From the NCBI GenBank assembly GCA_000818945.1, contig KN805383.1, positions 615,948 to 672,707 on the forward strand: a DNA stretch of 56,760 bases, given 5' to 3'. Origin of the DNA: Schizochytrium sp. CCTCC M209059. Its lineage: Eukaryota > Sar > Bigyra > Thraustochytrida > Thraustochytriidae. Within the stretch, counting starts at the first letter, position 1, and every line of letters begins with the position of its first letter. A program made the translations under genes and the position numbers. A model generated the notes under the pieces. That model searched no databases. It saw nothing but the letters and a program-made list of their open reading frames with translations, and was not told where the DNA came from. This document shows positions 11,616 through 22,317 of the stretch, one piece after another.

Positions 11616-12689
11616 ATGGGCCGCATTCGGGACTACGTGTGGTGCGTGGCCCAGACCGCGGATCACATCTTTGCAGTCAGCGGCGACAAGTTCTTGCGCG
11701 CGTGGAACAAGGAGGACGGTACCCTTGTCATGGAGTTGCTCATGCCCAACGACTTGGAACCCTTTTCAGTGGCCGCGCACGGCACGTTGCTCGCCGTTGG
11801 GGCCAGCGACGGCGGCCTCTTCCTCGTCGATCCGTCCTCCGGAAATATCACACGCACGCTCGAGGGCCATACCGCTACTGTCTGCAGCCTCGTCCTCGAT
11901 GACGATGCTTTGCTATCGGGATCTTGTGATTGGACGATTCGATGTTGGGACAAGGCCAACGGCGTGTGCACGAGAACAATCCCGACGAGAGGGCAGGCAA
12001 CCGGGCTTGCCAAGCACGACAACATGCTTGTAGCGGGGCTGAGCAGCGGCGCCGTGTGCGTTTTCGAGCGAGGGACCGGTATCGAACGCCACACTCTACA
12101 AGATACGATTGACCCGGTACGGGCTGTCGCCATTGACGGCCATCACATGGTAAGCGGGTCCATGGACGCAAGATTTAGAGTCTACAACGTGCCATCCTTT
12201 GATCTCGTGCGCGTCGTTCATGCACACGGAGGCTGGATCATGGCAATCGCGTTCACGGGAGACCGCATCGTTCTTGCCTCACAGCACAATACCGTCAGCG
12301 TCTGGGACGCCAGCAGTGGAGAGAGGCTGCACTTACTGGAAGGCCATTCGGATAATTTGAGCTCAGTCTCTGTTGTGGGCACCGATATTGTCAGTGGATC
12401 GAAAGACAGAAGTGTACGACTCTGGGATTTGGAAACAGGCGCTTTAAAGCTTTCTCTTGATGGCACCGAGGTGCTTGAGCCCGAGGTGAACGTTTCTGCG
12501 GCGGTCTCGAATTCCACGCTTGCCCAAGTTGCTGAACCGATACACGTGCCAGAAAAACATGAATCTTTACGAAAACGATTGAGCCGACGCGCCTCGAGCT
12601 TGCTTGAGAGTAGGCTTTCCTTGAAGTCTACGCAATCCGCTACAGAAAAGCAAAAGGGAACTACTGAGGAGGACGACACCGATGCATGA
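11616..12689 (+). CDS. WD40-repeat protein
   Basis: 357 residues from ATG at 11616, chosen for its near-ideal context (gccgccATGG); the frame is open further upstream but only from a GTG. About seven WD40-type blades span residues 1-290. They are recognisable by repeated SGS.D.T.R.WD signatures (SGSCDWTIRCWD, SGSMDARFRVYN, SGSKDRSVRLWD) and GH dipeptides (EGHTATV, EGHSDNL), so a single beta-propeller is expected. The C-terminal 65 residues are a Ser/Arg/Lys-rich then acidic disordered tail. Propellers of this kind are protein-interaction platforms; no catalytic motif is present. F-box, kinase or other partner domains are absent, so no pathway can be named. Confidence 0.85.
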   Translation: MGRIRDYVWCVAQTADHIFAVSGDKFLRAWNKEDGTLVMELLMPNDLEPFSVAAHGTLLAVGASDGGLFLVDPSSGNITRTLEGHTATVCSLVLDDDALLSGSCDWTIRCWDKANGVCTRTIPTRGQATGLAKHDNMLVAGLSSGAVCVFERGTGIERHTLQDTIDPVRAVAIDGHHMVSGSMDARFRVYNVPSFDLVRVVHAHGGWIMAIAFTGDRIVLASQHNTVSVWDASSGERLHLLEGHSDNLSSVSVVGTDIVSGSKDRSVRLWDLETGALKLSLDGTEVLEPEVNVSAAVSNSTLAQVAEPIHVPEKHESLRKRLSRRASSLLESRLSLKSTQSATEKQKGTTEEDDTDA

Positions 12690-13475
12690 TTGCTTGCATT
12701 TCCAGACCGAGTTTGTTCTATATTGTGACACAACCCGAGGGCTTGCGGCCATTACGATGATTTTTCCTCCAACGCACAAAGATTCGGGTTGTCACTTGAG
12801 ATGTACCAGCGTACGTGCGTGACGCTAAGGCCATAAGTTTGCCAAAAAAAAGTTTTCAAGTTCTCATTTTGCCGCTTTTTCTTTTCTCTTTGGCTTCGAG
12901 TCTTTCTTCATCTTCGAATCCTGACTGGCAGACTCTGCTCATCCATGACATCCTCTCATCTATGTGTCCCTAATCATTATGCAATTAGAGATTTTCTTTG
13001 CAAATGATCTTTATCGGCTCGTGAAACAGCTGGCAACTCGCATCATCGTTGGATCTTTGGAGCTGGCCGGCCGGTGTAATCGATTCTGACGCCGTCCGAA
13101 TTGTCTTCGTCGCGTTCTCGCTGCTGATATTGATTTCTTCATTCACACGGCTAACGCCGCTCGTAAAAGCTGCCTGCCTCATGCACGCGCATTAAAGGGC
13201 GGCAGGCACGGGCCACAGTAAGTTCCGTCTCGTCCGAGCTCGCATGCTTGCTCGCCAACATTCAGAAAGCGTAGCAAGCTGGCCGCTGGCCGTAGCTTAT
13301 CGCGATCTTGCCGATCTCGAAGCGACCTCCCTCTTCAAGTTGTGGCATTCGTATTGCGCCTATACCGCGCCGCGGTGGGCCCATCCAAGCTCGACGGACC
13401 TGAGGGGATGTGGAAGGAGTGCGAGGAAGACTTGGCTTACTCGGACCCGGAGGCTCTCTGTCGTCTAGCGCGTCA

Positions 13476-13510
<35 letters not shown>

Positions 13511-14092
13511 TGGGCGCCATCTTGGCCATCGATTATGGTTCTCGCGTTGTCCGTCGCGTCTCCGGGTCCCTTCCCTCGTGAGAGCGCTCGCTCGGCGTTG
13601 TGCATAGTGAGTGCATAGTGAGTGCCACTTCGCAACACATTTCCTCCTTTCGCCGTCCGCCCTTGCCACGTCCGCGCCGCCGGCTCGGGCGAGGCCGGAA
13701 GCGGGGCGAGCCTGTGCTGTGCAGGTCGACCGGCCTACCTCACATCAGGCCATCTAGAGGTCTGTCTGTCTGTCTGTCTGTCTGTCTGGCGGCCTGGTCA
13801 CGGGCGCCTCCATCACGAGCACGAGCCGTGGGATCTCTCTTTGCGTGAGCACTCTTTCGCACACCCACTTTATCTTGTTTTCGAGCATGTAAAGAGCGCG
13901 CTCACGACGTGTGTTGGTGGCGGCAGGCGCAGCTTCAGTTCAGGCTGAGCCAAGATCCGACGCGCAAGGATAGAATGGGGGGAACGAGGAAACAAGCCAG
14001 CAGACACTGGCCCGCGAGTGACGAAGTATTGAATGAGTGATTGGAGAACCAGCAAACCCGCATCTCGAGTATTTGACCAGCCGACCGCCACG
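12690..14092. other. intergenic, small repeats only
   Basis: 1.4 kb without a supportable gene. It holds a TGGC array (about 13478-13508) and a short TGTC array (13761-13788). A 65-codon ATG frame on the minus strand (12985-13182, start MRQAAFTSGVSRVNEEIN) has ordinary composition, but nothing shows that it is real. A consensus GTAAGT at 13216 on the plus strand has no ATG-containing exon in front of it that I can find. Confidence 0.5.
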
Positions 14093-15891
14093 ATGATGAT
14101 GAAGGGCAGCGTCTTTGTCCTCGTGGTGCTCACCCTGGGGCTCCTTCATGTGAGCCAGATCGAGGCGGCGGCTTCTTGCGGGTCCAAGCGAGTTGGCCAC
14201 ATTGTGGACACGTGCGACAACAAGCCGAGTGGCGCCCGGGAAGATTGCGTGGACTGGGCCAGCAAGAATCTCATCAGAAGCATTGCTCCGTTCACTAGTG
14301 TGGAGCAGCTATACATGGTGCGCAAGTACGAACGATGTGCCAGGCAAAACTTTGAAAAGGTGCGCTGCTGCTGGAAGCAAGTCGGCGACTCATATACAAG
14401 GCAATTGGCATCTCGAAGGAGTCTTCAGGACCTTGACGAGGAAGAACCCGTCGAATTTGCCTGCGTCAATCCCGTACAGCTCGAGAATGAGACCTGGACA
14501 GATATCCAATTCTATGTCGCTGGTGATGTTGCAGCGCGCATCCCCTTGCCAGAAGGCAACTACTCGATTCCTTTTCTCCCACTCGTACAAGACATTAACC
14601 CACCCTCAGCCTGCAACTTTATCCTTGCGTACCTCAAGTACAACTCCCCAGACGGCGCGTTCATTGACAAGCCCTCCATCGACGTGGTGGACCTCTCTCA
14701 GCCGTCCTCTGGCTCGTGCTCACTCTTCCCAAACGCAGATGTTTGCTCCTGCTCGTCCCGAGACGAGAATTCAAACTGCCCAAGCTATTGTCTCGAGCTC
14801 GAGCGCTTCCACCGCTGCAGGGATTGCTCGCATCAAGAATGCGCGGCGATCTGTAACAGTATTGCAACATGCGCAGGTATCGAATATCACAACAAGTCCA
14901 AGGCCTGCAAGCTAATGCTCCGTCCAGAGTTCTCGTCTATTCCTGATCTGAGACGCTTGGGAGGAACCAACAACGAGTCCTATCCCAGCTTTTCCATTGG
15001 TCTCTCCTTGGAGGCGCCCCCCCTGTCGAGGACGGTTCTGCTGACGGGTCGACCACCTGCTATGGGCGTTCGGAAAGCGCTGCACTCAACTCAAAAGCTG
15101 TCGAATTCAAGTCCACCTCTGGGGAAGGCGGCATGTGTGCAGTTTCGGACTCATCGAATCGCGTTCAGCGTTGCGGACCTTCTGGGTTCAACAATGTTGG
15201 CCTTTGCGGAGCTGCTGCCTGCTCCTCTCTGTGCACACAGGACCCATTGTGCCGAGCGTACGACATAAACCTTGATGTGGACGAGGGCATCTGTTTCCTC
15301 ATTTTTGACGAGGTACCTACAGGGGTGGTCGAGGGTACCTCAGACTCGTTTCGCTGTTATGTGGTCGATCGCGATGTTGAAAAGGAAGCAAGCGACTGGT
15401 TCAATCTCTATGTGCACGCAGGCTTTCGTGACGTGGTGAGCGAGCCCAACGGTACTGGCTTAAATCTTGCTAACCTCTTGAATAACACGGTTATTGGAAA
15501 AGCGGAGACGGAGGCCCCAACGCCGAGCCCGACACCGAAGAAGTGCAAGACAAACGGCTGCATACTCAATTGTAGAAAAAGTTCTTGCTGCAGAAATATA
15601 GAGGGCGGAGAGCGTTGCTGCTATGGTGTCAGATTTTCCGATGAAGGACGCACATGCTGCTCAAACACTGACCTTGATGGATACGCATGCTGCTTCAAGA
15701 TCAGGAACAGGCAAACTCGATGCCTCGAATTAAGCAAGCCTTCGTTTGAAGATTTGCTCGCAAGCGATAGCAGCTACAATAGCAGCGATGTGAACATTAC
15801 AGCGTATCTTTGGGGCGACGCGACATCACCTACAACGGATGGCATCGATACCGACGAGGACCAAGACGATGATGATGATGATGGTGCTTAG
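14093..15891 (+). CDS. secreted Cys-rich PAN/apple-like protein with a frame break
   Basis: The likely start is ATG at 14093, which gives a clear signal peptide (MMMKGSVFVLVVLTLGLLHV); an in-frame ATG at 14033 would bury it. The first frame runs well past 15000. The second frame ends at TAG 15889-15891 and contains the remaining domains. Codons remain protein-like in the second frame from just after a C7 run at 15017-15023, so a one-base change there joins the halves (about 600 residues). The product has Cys-rich modules near residues 216-276 (RCRDCSHQECAAICN...C) and 356-406 (LCGAAACSSLCTQDPLCRAY) that resemble PAN/apple folds. A Thr/Pro stalk, a dense Cys block (about 482-547) and a poly-acidic tail follow. 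Such modules bind sugars or proteins at the cell surface; the role here is inferred. The break may be an assembly indel, a real frameshift or a 98-nt intron (15000-15097) with poor splice sites. Confidence 0.75.
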
Positions 15892-16311
15892 GTGACCATC
15901 CGACCAACAACCAACCTACCAACCAGCCAACCAACCGACCAACCAGCCAACAACCCAACAACCCAACCAACCTACCAATCAACCATATGACGACGAGCAA
16001 GCGTATCGGGCTTACAGAGATTACTTTAATAGCACCTGACTAAAATTTGGTTTAGCGGGCGAGCCATAAGGAAGTGAGGACTTGGCAAATGACGAGACTC
16101 GCGATCGTATTGTCCTTCAAGGGAAAGCTGACCTCGATTGACTTTCGCGTTATGTCTACAAGCTGGCAAATGGAAATCTTACGAGATCGGCTGGGCCGAG
16201 GATCCGACCGCGTATTGGTCTTCGCCTTACATTGATATAAAACAGTTTATTCATAGAATACAATCATTGTGCGATGCTCCAAAAGTCGCGCTGCGCTGCG
16301 CTATGCGAGCT
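15892..16311. other. intergenic with CCAA-type repeats
   Basis: The left 90 bp (15899-15985) are degenerate CCAA/CCAACC units. The rest is the convergent 3' flank of the PAN-like gene and the first GPCR. No gene is seen. Confidence 0.6.
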
Positions 16312-19300
16312 CTATGCGAGCTCGAGGCGCCCCTCGTTGTTTTTGGTAATAGAAATGGATGAATCAAGCTCGCTAGCCCCGTCATCGCGCGCAATGGCAA
16401 TGACCCGAAGCTGCGCATCACCGTCATCGTCGTCGTCGTCGTCATCGTCATCGTCGTCGTCATCATCGTCCATTGTCAACTCAAAGTCCTCTTGGATTGA
16501 ATTGGGCCGATGCACGATGCTGAGCGGAGACACTTCAGACGGCGGCAAAGGAACGGTAGCGTTAAGTGGAGACGTGTCGTACCTGTCATTATGCAGGTGC
16601 TGGAATGATTCTGGACAAGGGGCGCAGTCAACACCACTTGACCGCTGCGCAAGGAGCGCCATTTTGGATGCCTCGAAACCCGGCGGACTCTCCGTGGAAG
16701 ACTCATCGGCAGGCTGCAATGCGGCAGTTTTAGAAGCTGGCAACTTCCACTCACGCGAGGCGTCCTCGAGCGAGCTTTGATCGGACTTGCCTCGCTTTGG
16801 GGAAGCATATTTGCGAAGTTTCTGATGTTTGCGAGGCTGGCGCAGAAGACGTCGCTCTTGTATGTCCTCCATGTGGTACGCAACGGCATGGACCTTGGGA
16901 CCCATGACAAAGAGAAGCGCAAAGATGTTGGCGAGGCCAATGGCAAAACACAGAATGAGAAACTTGATTCGCGTCTCGGTTGCGCTCACGGCCAAGAGAA
17001 TGGGTGCTGCAAGGAGGTAGAGCTGAAATTGCCAAATGACTGCGATCGCCAAGGGTTTTCCTTCCTGAAAGGAACTATCCACGTCACGCACTCGGTACGC
17101 AATGGACGCGCCCACAATATAGAGAGACAGGTGGAAAACGAGCAGCAGCCAAAGACATGTGCGTCCGACGAGCCCCCCTGAATAAACACAGGTTGCGTAA
17201 CTCTCGAGCGGATTCTCAAAGGCGTCAGTTTTGACGACAACGCGCTCCCATCTTGAAGGCTCGACAGCCGTCGGGATCGCCAACAAAATGGTGTTGAGTA
17301 AGAGAACCGAGGCCATGACCTTGAAAAGGGAGCTTGCCGTGATGAGAAGCAAACGGAGACTCGGATTGTGAAAGATGCGCATGATTCGATACAATTTCAG
17401 CACGATCGATGTGGCGGTGATTGTCGAGCCGAGACTGAGAAACCAGGTGAATGCGTTGCACGCAAGGTCCGCAGAGGGGTCCCCTGATGTCTTGTCGACC
17501 GAATAGGCTAGAAATACGAGACTGAGCGCGGCGATGGCAATGCCCAGAAGGAAAAGGTAAAGAAATTCGGGCTGCGCTCTTCGCACAACGGGAGTTCGAC
17601 GTTTGAGACGCACCCACCCGCCCAAAGCGACGCAGAGCAGCAGAACGACACTCACAAGAGCGTATGCAAAGGCGACAAGGCCCTGGGGGACAATGTTTTG
17701 GTCCTCGGGAGGCAAATCGATTTGCAGCGGGGCAGTTTGCGAGCCGCCAGGAAAGATGATATCGTCTGCGAGAGTCCAGTTGTACTTCCAGTCTCCGGCC
17801 GTTTTCATTTTGGCGACCAGGGTGTCAGGATCGATGTGAATACTTTGCAAGACAAAGGAGGCTGTCTCGGGGACTCTCGAACCGGTTTCGGCGTCGAATT
17901 GGACCTTGCCCGAGGTTCCGCTGAAAGGAAAGTTGACCATGTCCTTGAGCTGAGCGCCGAGCGCGTCGCCGCGGAGCCAGAGAGGTCTGCGGTCCTCCCC
18001 GTTAAAGACTGAAGTGGATACATCCTGATGAGAAGCGCTCGCGCCGCCCGCGGCCAAATACGACATGCAAGCGGCGCGACAGGAAGCGGCTACGGCATCG
18101 TATGTGAAAGCGGTTCCGTCGATGAACCCCGCGACGACATCGGGACTTGTAAAGACGTCATCGTTAATTTGCAAAGTGAAATTGTCCCCCGACAAATTGT
18201 CCTCCACACCAATGGTGGGGTCCATGAAGCGCGAGCCTCCGGGAAGATGCGAATTGATAAGGTCCTTGTACTTGATGAAGGAGGGCCAACTTTCTTTGAG
18301 TCTTGTGTAGGCCGCGTTGTTGTCGCGTCCACCCAGTGCGAGAATGACTTGCGAGGCATTCAAGGGTTCTGCGAGTTGTGGACTCCGCTGCACAATCTGT
18401 GTCACCTCTTCCGCGCCGGCGACATCGCCGAAAATAACAAGACGGCCTGCACCGAGCATGCTATTCTTGTGAAGTTGGGATACGATTGCGTCGATATCGT
18501 TGCCAAAGGCAACGACAACGATAACATTGAAGTTGGTGTTGTTGAGACTGTCGATGGCAAGATGAACAGACTCCTTGTCACTCGCTTGATAAGAGTAGGC
18601 GAGGACTTCGATGCCGAGAGCAGCGCTCTCCTGCACAAGGGACTCGCGATAGCTGTTGCCGTACGGGTCGTCGACGTAGATCATGCCGGCGTGGCCGATC
18701 TTGTACTTTTGAAGGAGGTCGGCCGTGGCTTTTGCGGTGGCCTGATCCGAGGGTATGGTGCGAAAGAATTGGCCGTGCACGCTGCTGTCACTGAGATCCG
18801 AAGAGCTGGCCCAGTACGAGATGACGGGGATACGGTTAACGTTGGCCAAGACGGATATAGGGAGCGAGGTCACGGAGCGGGAGGTTCCAATGACCACGTT
18901 GGTTGCGTTTACTGTACTTGACAGCCCCGAGAGGTACGACATGACAGCAACAGACTGCAGACTACGCGTGTCATAGCTTGCAATGTCAAAGGTGAGGTCC
19001 TCGCACCCTTTCATGGACTCCGCGCTGAGGGCTTCCACGATCATGCCATTGCGCTCCTGGCAATGCTGTACGGCAATGACAGCCGTCATGGCCTTGGTCG
19101 TGACAATGTTGCCGAGCAGCTCGACGCGTTCGCCATCCTCGTATGATGTCAGTCCTGTCAGGAGTTGCACGGTGACGTGCGTTGCGGATGGGGATGGGGA
19201 CGGGGACGAGGACGAGGACGAGGAAGAGGAGGAGCCCCCCTCCTTGTCCTTGCCTTCCTGCTCCTGCAGCCGCCGCTGCTTTGTCTCCAGCCCTCGTGAC

Positions 19301-19506
19301 GCCGTCGCCGGTGCGGCGTGCGCAGCCAGAAGCGCGAGGCCAAGCACGCGGGTCGCGTGGGCAGGGGCGGCGGCGGTGGCGGCGGCGGTGGCGGCATCAG
19401 CAGCGGCGGTCCTTCTCCTCTTCCTCGCGCGCGCGCGCAAGTCCCGCGCGGCGAAGGAGGAAAGGGAGGACGGCAGCGAGGCGTTAGCTGCAGCAGACTC
19501 CCTCAT
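16312..19506 (-). CDS. class C (GABA-B-like) G-protein-coupled receptor, copy 1
   Basis: 1064 residues, ATG at 19506 to TAG at 16312, one exon. An Ala-rich hydrophobic segment near residues 45-70 is the probable signal peptide. A periplasmic-binding-protein/ANF-type ligand domain follows (about 105-600; LLTGLTSYEDGERV, VIGTSRSVTSLPISVLANVN, GMIYVDDPYGNSY). Seven membrane spans lie at about 619-875, with the class C hallmarks RRAQPEFLYLFLLGI after TM1, LKLYRIMRIF at TM3 and FVMGPKVHAV at the end of TM7. The C-terminal tail is Ser/Pro-rich and contains an uninterrupted run of 16 Asp encoded by GAC/GAT repeats. Known GABA-B-type receptors bind amino-acid-like ligands in the Venus-flytrap domain and signal through G proteins; the ligand here is unknown. 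It is a tandem paralogue of the receptor at 22.3-25.8 kb on the same strand. Confidence 0.9.
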   Translation of the reverse strand: MRESAAANASLPSSLSSFAARDLRARARKRRRTAAADAATAAATAAAPAHATRVLGLALLAAHAAPATASRGLETKQRRLQEQEGKDKEGGSSSSSSSSSSPSPSPSATHVTVQLLTGLTSYEDGERVELLGNIVTTKAMTAVIAVQHCQERNGMIVEALSAESMKGCEDLTFDIASYDTRSLQSVAVMSYLSGLSSTVNATNVVIGTSRSVTSLPISVLANVNRIPVISYWASSSDLSDSSVHGQFFRTIPSDQATAKATADLLQKYKIGHAGMIYVDDPYGNSYRESLVQESAALGIEVLAYSYQASDKESVHLAIDSLNNTNFNVIVVVAFGNDIDAIVSQLHKNSMLGAGRLVIFGDVAGAEEVTQIVQRSPQLAEPLNASQVILALGGRDNNAAYTRLKESWPSFIKYKDLINSHLPGGSRFMDPTIGVEDNLSGDNFTLQINDDVFTSPDVVAGFIDGTAFTYDAVAASCRAACMSYLAAGGASASHQDVSTSVFNGEDRRPLWLRGDALGAQLKDMVNFPFSGTSGKVQFDAETGSRVPETASFVLQSIHIDPDTLVAKMKTAGDWKYNWTLADDIIFPGGSQTAPLQIDLPPEDQNIVPQGLVAFAYALVSVVLLLCVALGGWVRLKRRTPVVRRAQPEFLYLFLLGIAIAALSLVFLAYSVDKTSGDPSADLACNAFTWFLSLGSTITATSIVLKLYRIMRIFHNPSLRLLLITASSLFKVMASVLLLNTILLAIPTAVEPSRWERVVVKTDAFENPLESYATCVYSGGLVGRTCLWLLLVFHLSLYIVGASIAYRVRDVDSSFQEGKPLAIAVIWQFQLYLLAAPILLAVSATETRIKFLILCFAIGLANIFALLFVMGPKVHAVAYHMEDIQERRLLRQPRKHQKLRKYASPKRGKSDQSSLEDASREWKLPASKTAALQPADESSTESPPGFEASKMALLAQRSSGVDCAPCPESFQHLHNDRYDTSPLNATVPLPPSEVSPLSIVHRPNSIQEDFELTMDDDDDDDDDDDDDDDDGDAQLRVIAIARDDGASELDSSISITKNNEGRLELA

Positions 19507-20025
19507 CCCGCATCAGCCGCGAGTCCAGTCCAAGTCCGCGCGAGCGAACGCTCGCGCACACGCTTGGCGCGCTTTATTCTTCGCGCGCGTGCGCCGGCCA
19601 CACGCGCGCACCTGGCTGACGCCGGCCGCGAAGGCAGGCAAGCAAGCGAACAGAGCCCTCCCTGCCTGCCTTCCTGCCTGCACGCGCGAGCGAGCGTAAG
19701 CGCGTCCTGCGCGAGGCTCCAGGTTTGAATGTGGTTGGGGTTTTGCAAGTTAGTTTGAACTCTCTCCTCCCTCTTTCCCTCCCCCTCCCTCCCTCCCTCT
19801 GGCCCCTTCTCTCTCTCCAACAGCAGCTCGCTCTCACTTTCACTTTCCCAGTCAACCAAACCAAAGTCCGAGTGGCGCGGCGGCGGCGCACAGGGAAGAA
19901 AAGCGCGGAGAAGTCGACAAATTCGAACAGTCCGAGTTCCCGCACTCCCTCTGCCTGCGGCCAGAGGGCGCCCGCACTCCCTCCGTCTCTCTGCGTCTGT
20001 CTGACACTGTGTCCGTCTGACTCTG

Positions 20026-20070
<45 letters not shown>

Positions 20071-21524
20071 TCCTTTCGCCGCCTTCCTGCCGGCAGATCC
20101 GGGACGCGATCGCGCTCGCACGGCGTGGTCACGCTCCCAGCACGGCGAGGAGGCCAAGGCGAACGCGTCGCGGCGGGCGGCGGCGGGCGGCGGGCGGGGC
20201 AGGGAGCCCTGGCCGCGGACGAACAGACGCGCAGTCGCGGCCCCTCCCTCGGTCGGAGCTCTCGCGCATCTCGCGGTCGGCGGCAGAGGCAGAAAGAGAG
20301 AGAGAGATGCACGCGACGCCGAATTCCGTCTCAAGAAGAGCGGGGGCGACCGCGAGGATCCTCGGGCTGGCTGGCGAGGCGAGGCGAGGCGAGGCAAGAG
20401 CAAGCGGCAGCTGCAGCTGCAACTGCAGCGCGGGCGCAGCGCGGACTCCGAAGGCGGCTCGCAAAGTTTTTTGTAGGCGAGGGGGATTTTGAATTTCGAA
20501 AACTCGGGGCTGCCGGCTGATGCCAATCGCGGAGGCAGACGGCGAGGCGGCGAGCGCCGCGCCCCGCGCGGAGCGGGCGGGCGGCCTGGCGGACGGACGC
20601 GCGCAGACAGCCGCGACGCAGCCGCTCGCCCCCTCTCGGCCCTGCGGCAGAACGACAGGAGGAACGACACGGCGCGTTGACAACGACGACAATAACCACC
20701 GCAACAAACACCGCAACGAGCAGCACAAGTGCCGCACCGAGCCGCCCGCAGCGGAGGCGCGGCCGGGGAGGCCCCGCGTCTGCGCTGCCGGCCGCCGGCA
20801 GCCGTGCCGCTCGAGGGCCAGGACGCGGCGGAGTCGGGCTTCTGCCGCGTCTGCCGGCCCGTTGCGAAGACGAAGGAAGTCAGTCGTCCGCCGCAGAAGA
20901 CAGCTAGGGAGGGCAGCAGGCAGACCAGCGGGACCATCGAACGGCCGATGGCTCGATCAGGTCGATGGCTCGATCCATTACTACTCTCGTCGATGGCGCG
21001 CGACAGCGACCTGCCATGCCGCGGGTGTGAGCGGAGCCGCGGCTGCAGCGGCCACAGTTTCTGTGCAAGAGGAAGCTCGAGTGGGGACGCCGCCCCGGCC
21101 ACAAGTAGGACCTGCGCGACTCGAGGGTCCCGGTCTGAGCGACCTCGGAAGCGAAGCAAAGCAGAGCTGCGCCGCCAGGCCAGCGCAGACACGTGGCCAG
21201 GCGAGCGGCTGAAGGATTTTTTTTTCTCTTTTTTCTTTGGTCCCAAGATCGATCAACAGCAACAGCAGCTACTACCTACAGCCAGCAAGCCCTCTTGCCC
21301 GCGGTCGTCTGGCTGGTTGCTGCAACCAACCGCACGGAGAAAATCAAGAGGCCGTGGTATCTTGCTGTCGTGGAGGTCACCGGACCATCCCACCCCAGGC
21401 GTCGCCATCGCGCATTTGGGGAATGTACAACGTACTTCTTGACAGACAGACAGTGGCAGTGGAGTGTAGCGCATAGCGAGTATGCACGCGCCGCAGCCGC
21501 GGCCGGTCCAGGACTCTGACGAAT

Positions 21525-21562
<38 letters not shown>

Positions 21563-21935
21563 CGCGGCTGCGGCTCCTGCCTGGCTGACCCGCGCCATTG
21601 CGTACGCCACGGGATGCGAGCGGGAGCGACGTACGGGGCAAGGCTAGGCTAGGCTCGGCGGCAGGGTCCAAGCCTGGGTTGGCCTGCCCGGCAGCCGCGA
21701 GCGGTCGGTATATTACGGCGCGCACTGTGCGCGAGGTGCACGGCGCGGAGGCGGAGGTCGGAGGCGGAGCTTCTTGAGGGTCGCATTTCGCAACCGACTG
21801 CGACAGCCACCAGACCACTGCGACCACAACGGCGATGGATGGATCGATTGATTGATTGATTGGTTGGATGATTGATGAACGGTAGGCCAGCGTGGCCCGC
21901 CCTGCCACTCTTTCATCTACAGGTGCTGTTCAAAG
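19507..21935. other. intergenic between the two GPCR genes
   Basis: No convincing gene is seen. A 464-codon minus frame at 19852-21246 is GC-driven: it is Arg/Ala/Pro/Ser-rich, runs into a QTDR repeat and has no domain. Simple repeats are TGTC at 20026-20070, GAGGC units near 20378-20398 and GCAC at 21524-21562. The left part is the promoter region of GPCR copy 1. Confidence 0.55.
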
Positions 21936-22298
21936 ATGAAGCCGTCAGCGGCAGGCAGATGCATCGGTCGATACGTGGGACTCCTTGCCACCTACCACCA
22001 GCAAGCAACCTTGAAAGGAGCGGCATGGTGAGGTGAAAGAAAGGATGGCGGCATGAAAAAAAACACTGGTTGCAGCTGGGCTGACTGCTAGTTGCTGAGT
22101 CCCAGAAACATGGCTGTCGACGACAAATGTAAGCTCGAAGCACTTGTAGACGTCGCGCGGACAACCTACAAAGGACACACGACGAAACCCATTTCGTACT
22201 GCACGTCGCTAATGACTAACTCTTTTTCTGGCTGGAGCAGAAATGCGGAAGAAAGTGAATCGGAAGCAAACGTTGCGTTTACTAATATAGTTGATTGA
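21936..22298 (+). CDS. candidate small two-exon gene, unrecognised
   Basis: Exon 1 would be 21936-22027 (ATG in aagATG context; KPSAAGRCIGRYVGLLATYH). Exon 2 would be 22100-22298 (VDDKCKLEALVDVARTTYKG, ending in an acidic tail), with a 72-nt GTGAGG...GAG intron whose phase matches. That gives 96 residues. The intron size equals those found in the LRR-kinase-TIR gene. The acceptor is weak: the nearby CCCAG would create a stop. Alternatively only the 62-codon frame from ATG 22110, which has an excellent context (aaacATGG), is used. The stop lies 20 bp from the convergent GPCR copy 2 stop. No family is recognised and it may be non-coding. Confidence 0.3.
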
Positions 22299-22317
22299 CT
22301 GCTTGATTTCGAAAATT

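Noticed and set aside
12985..13182. 65-codon ATG frame, minus strand
   Set aside because: Ordinary composition but no context, homology or splice evidence; kept only as a note in the intergenic entry.
13761..13788. Possible CRISPR-like or satellite repeats (also 15899-15985, 21524-21562)
   Set aside because: Simple tandem tetranucleotides without spacers.
15000..15097. 98-nt intron explaining the PAN-like protein frame change
   Set aside because: Phase would work, but the donor GTCTCT and the A-rich acceptor are poor and the interval reads as good coding sequence in the second frame; an indel at C7 is simpler.
19852..21246. 464-codon minus-strand frame
   Set aside because: Arg/Ala/Pro/Ser-rich GC artefact ending in QTDR repeat; no domain, no codon or motif signal.
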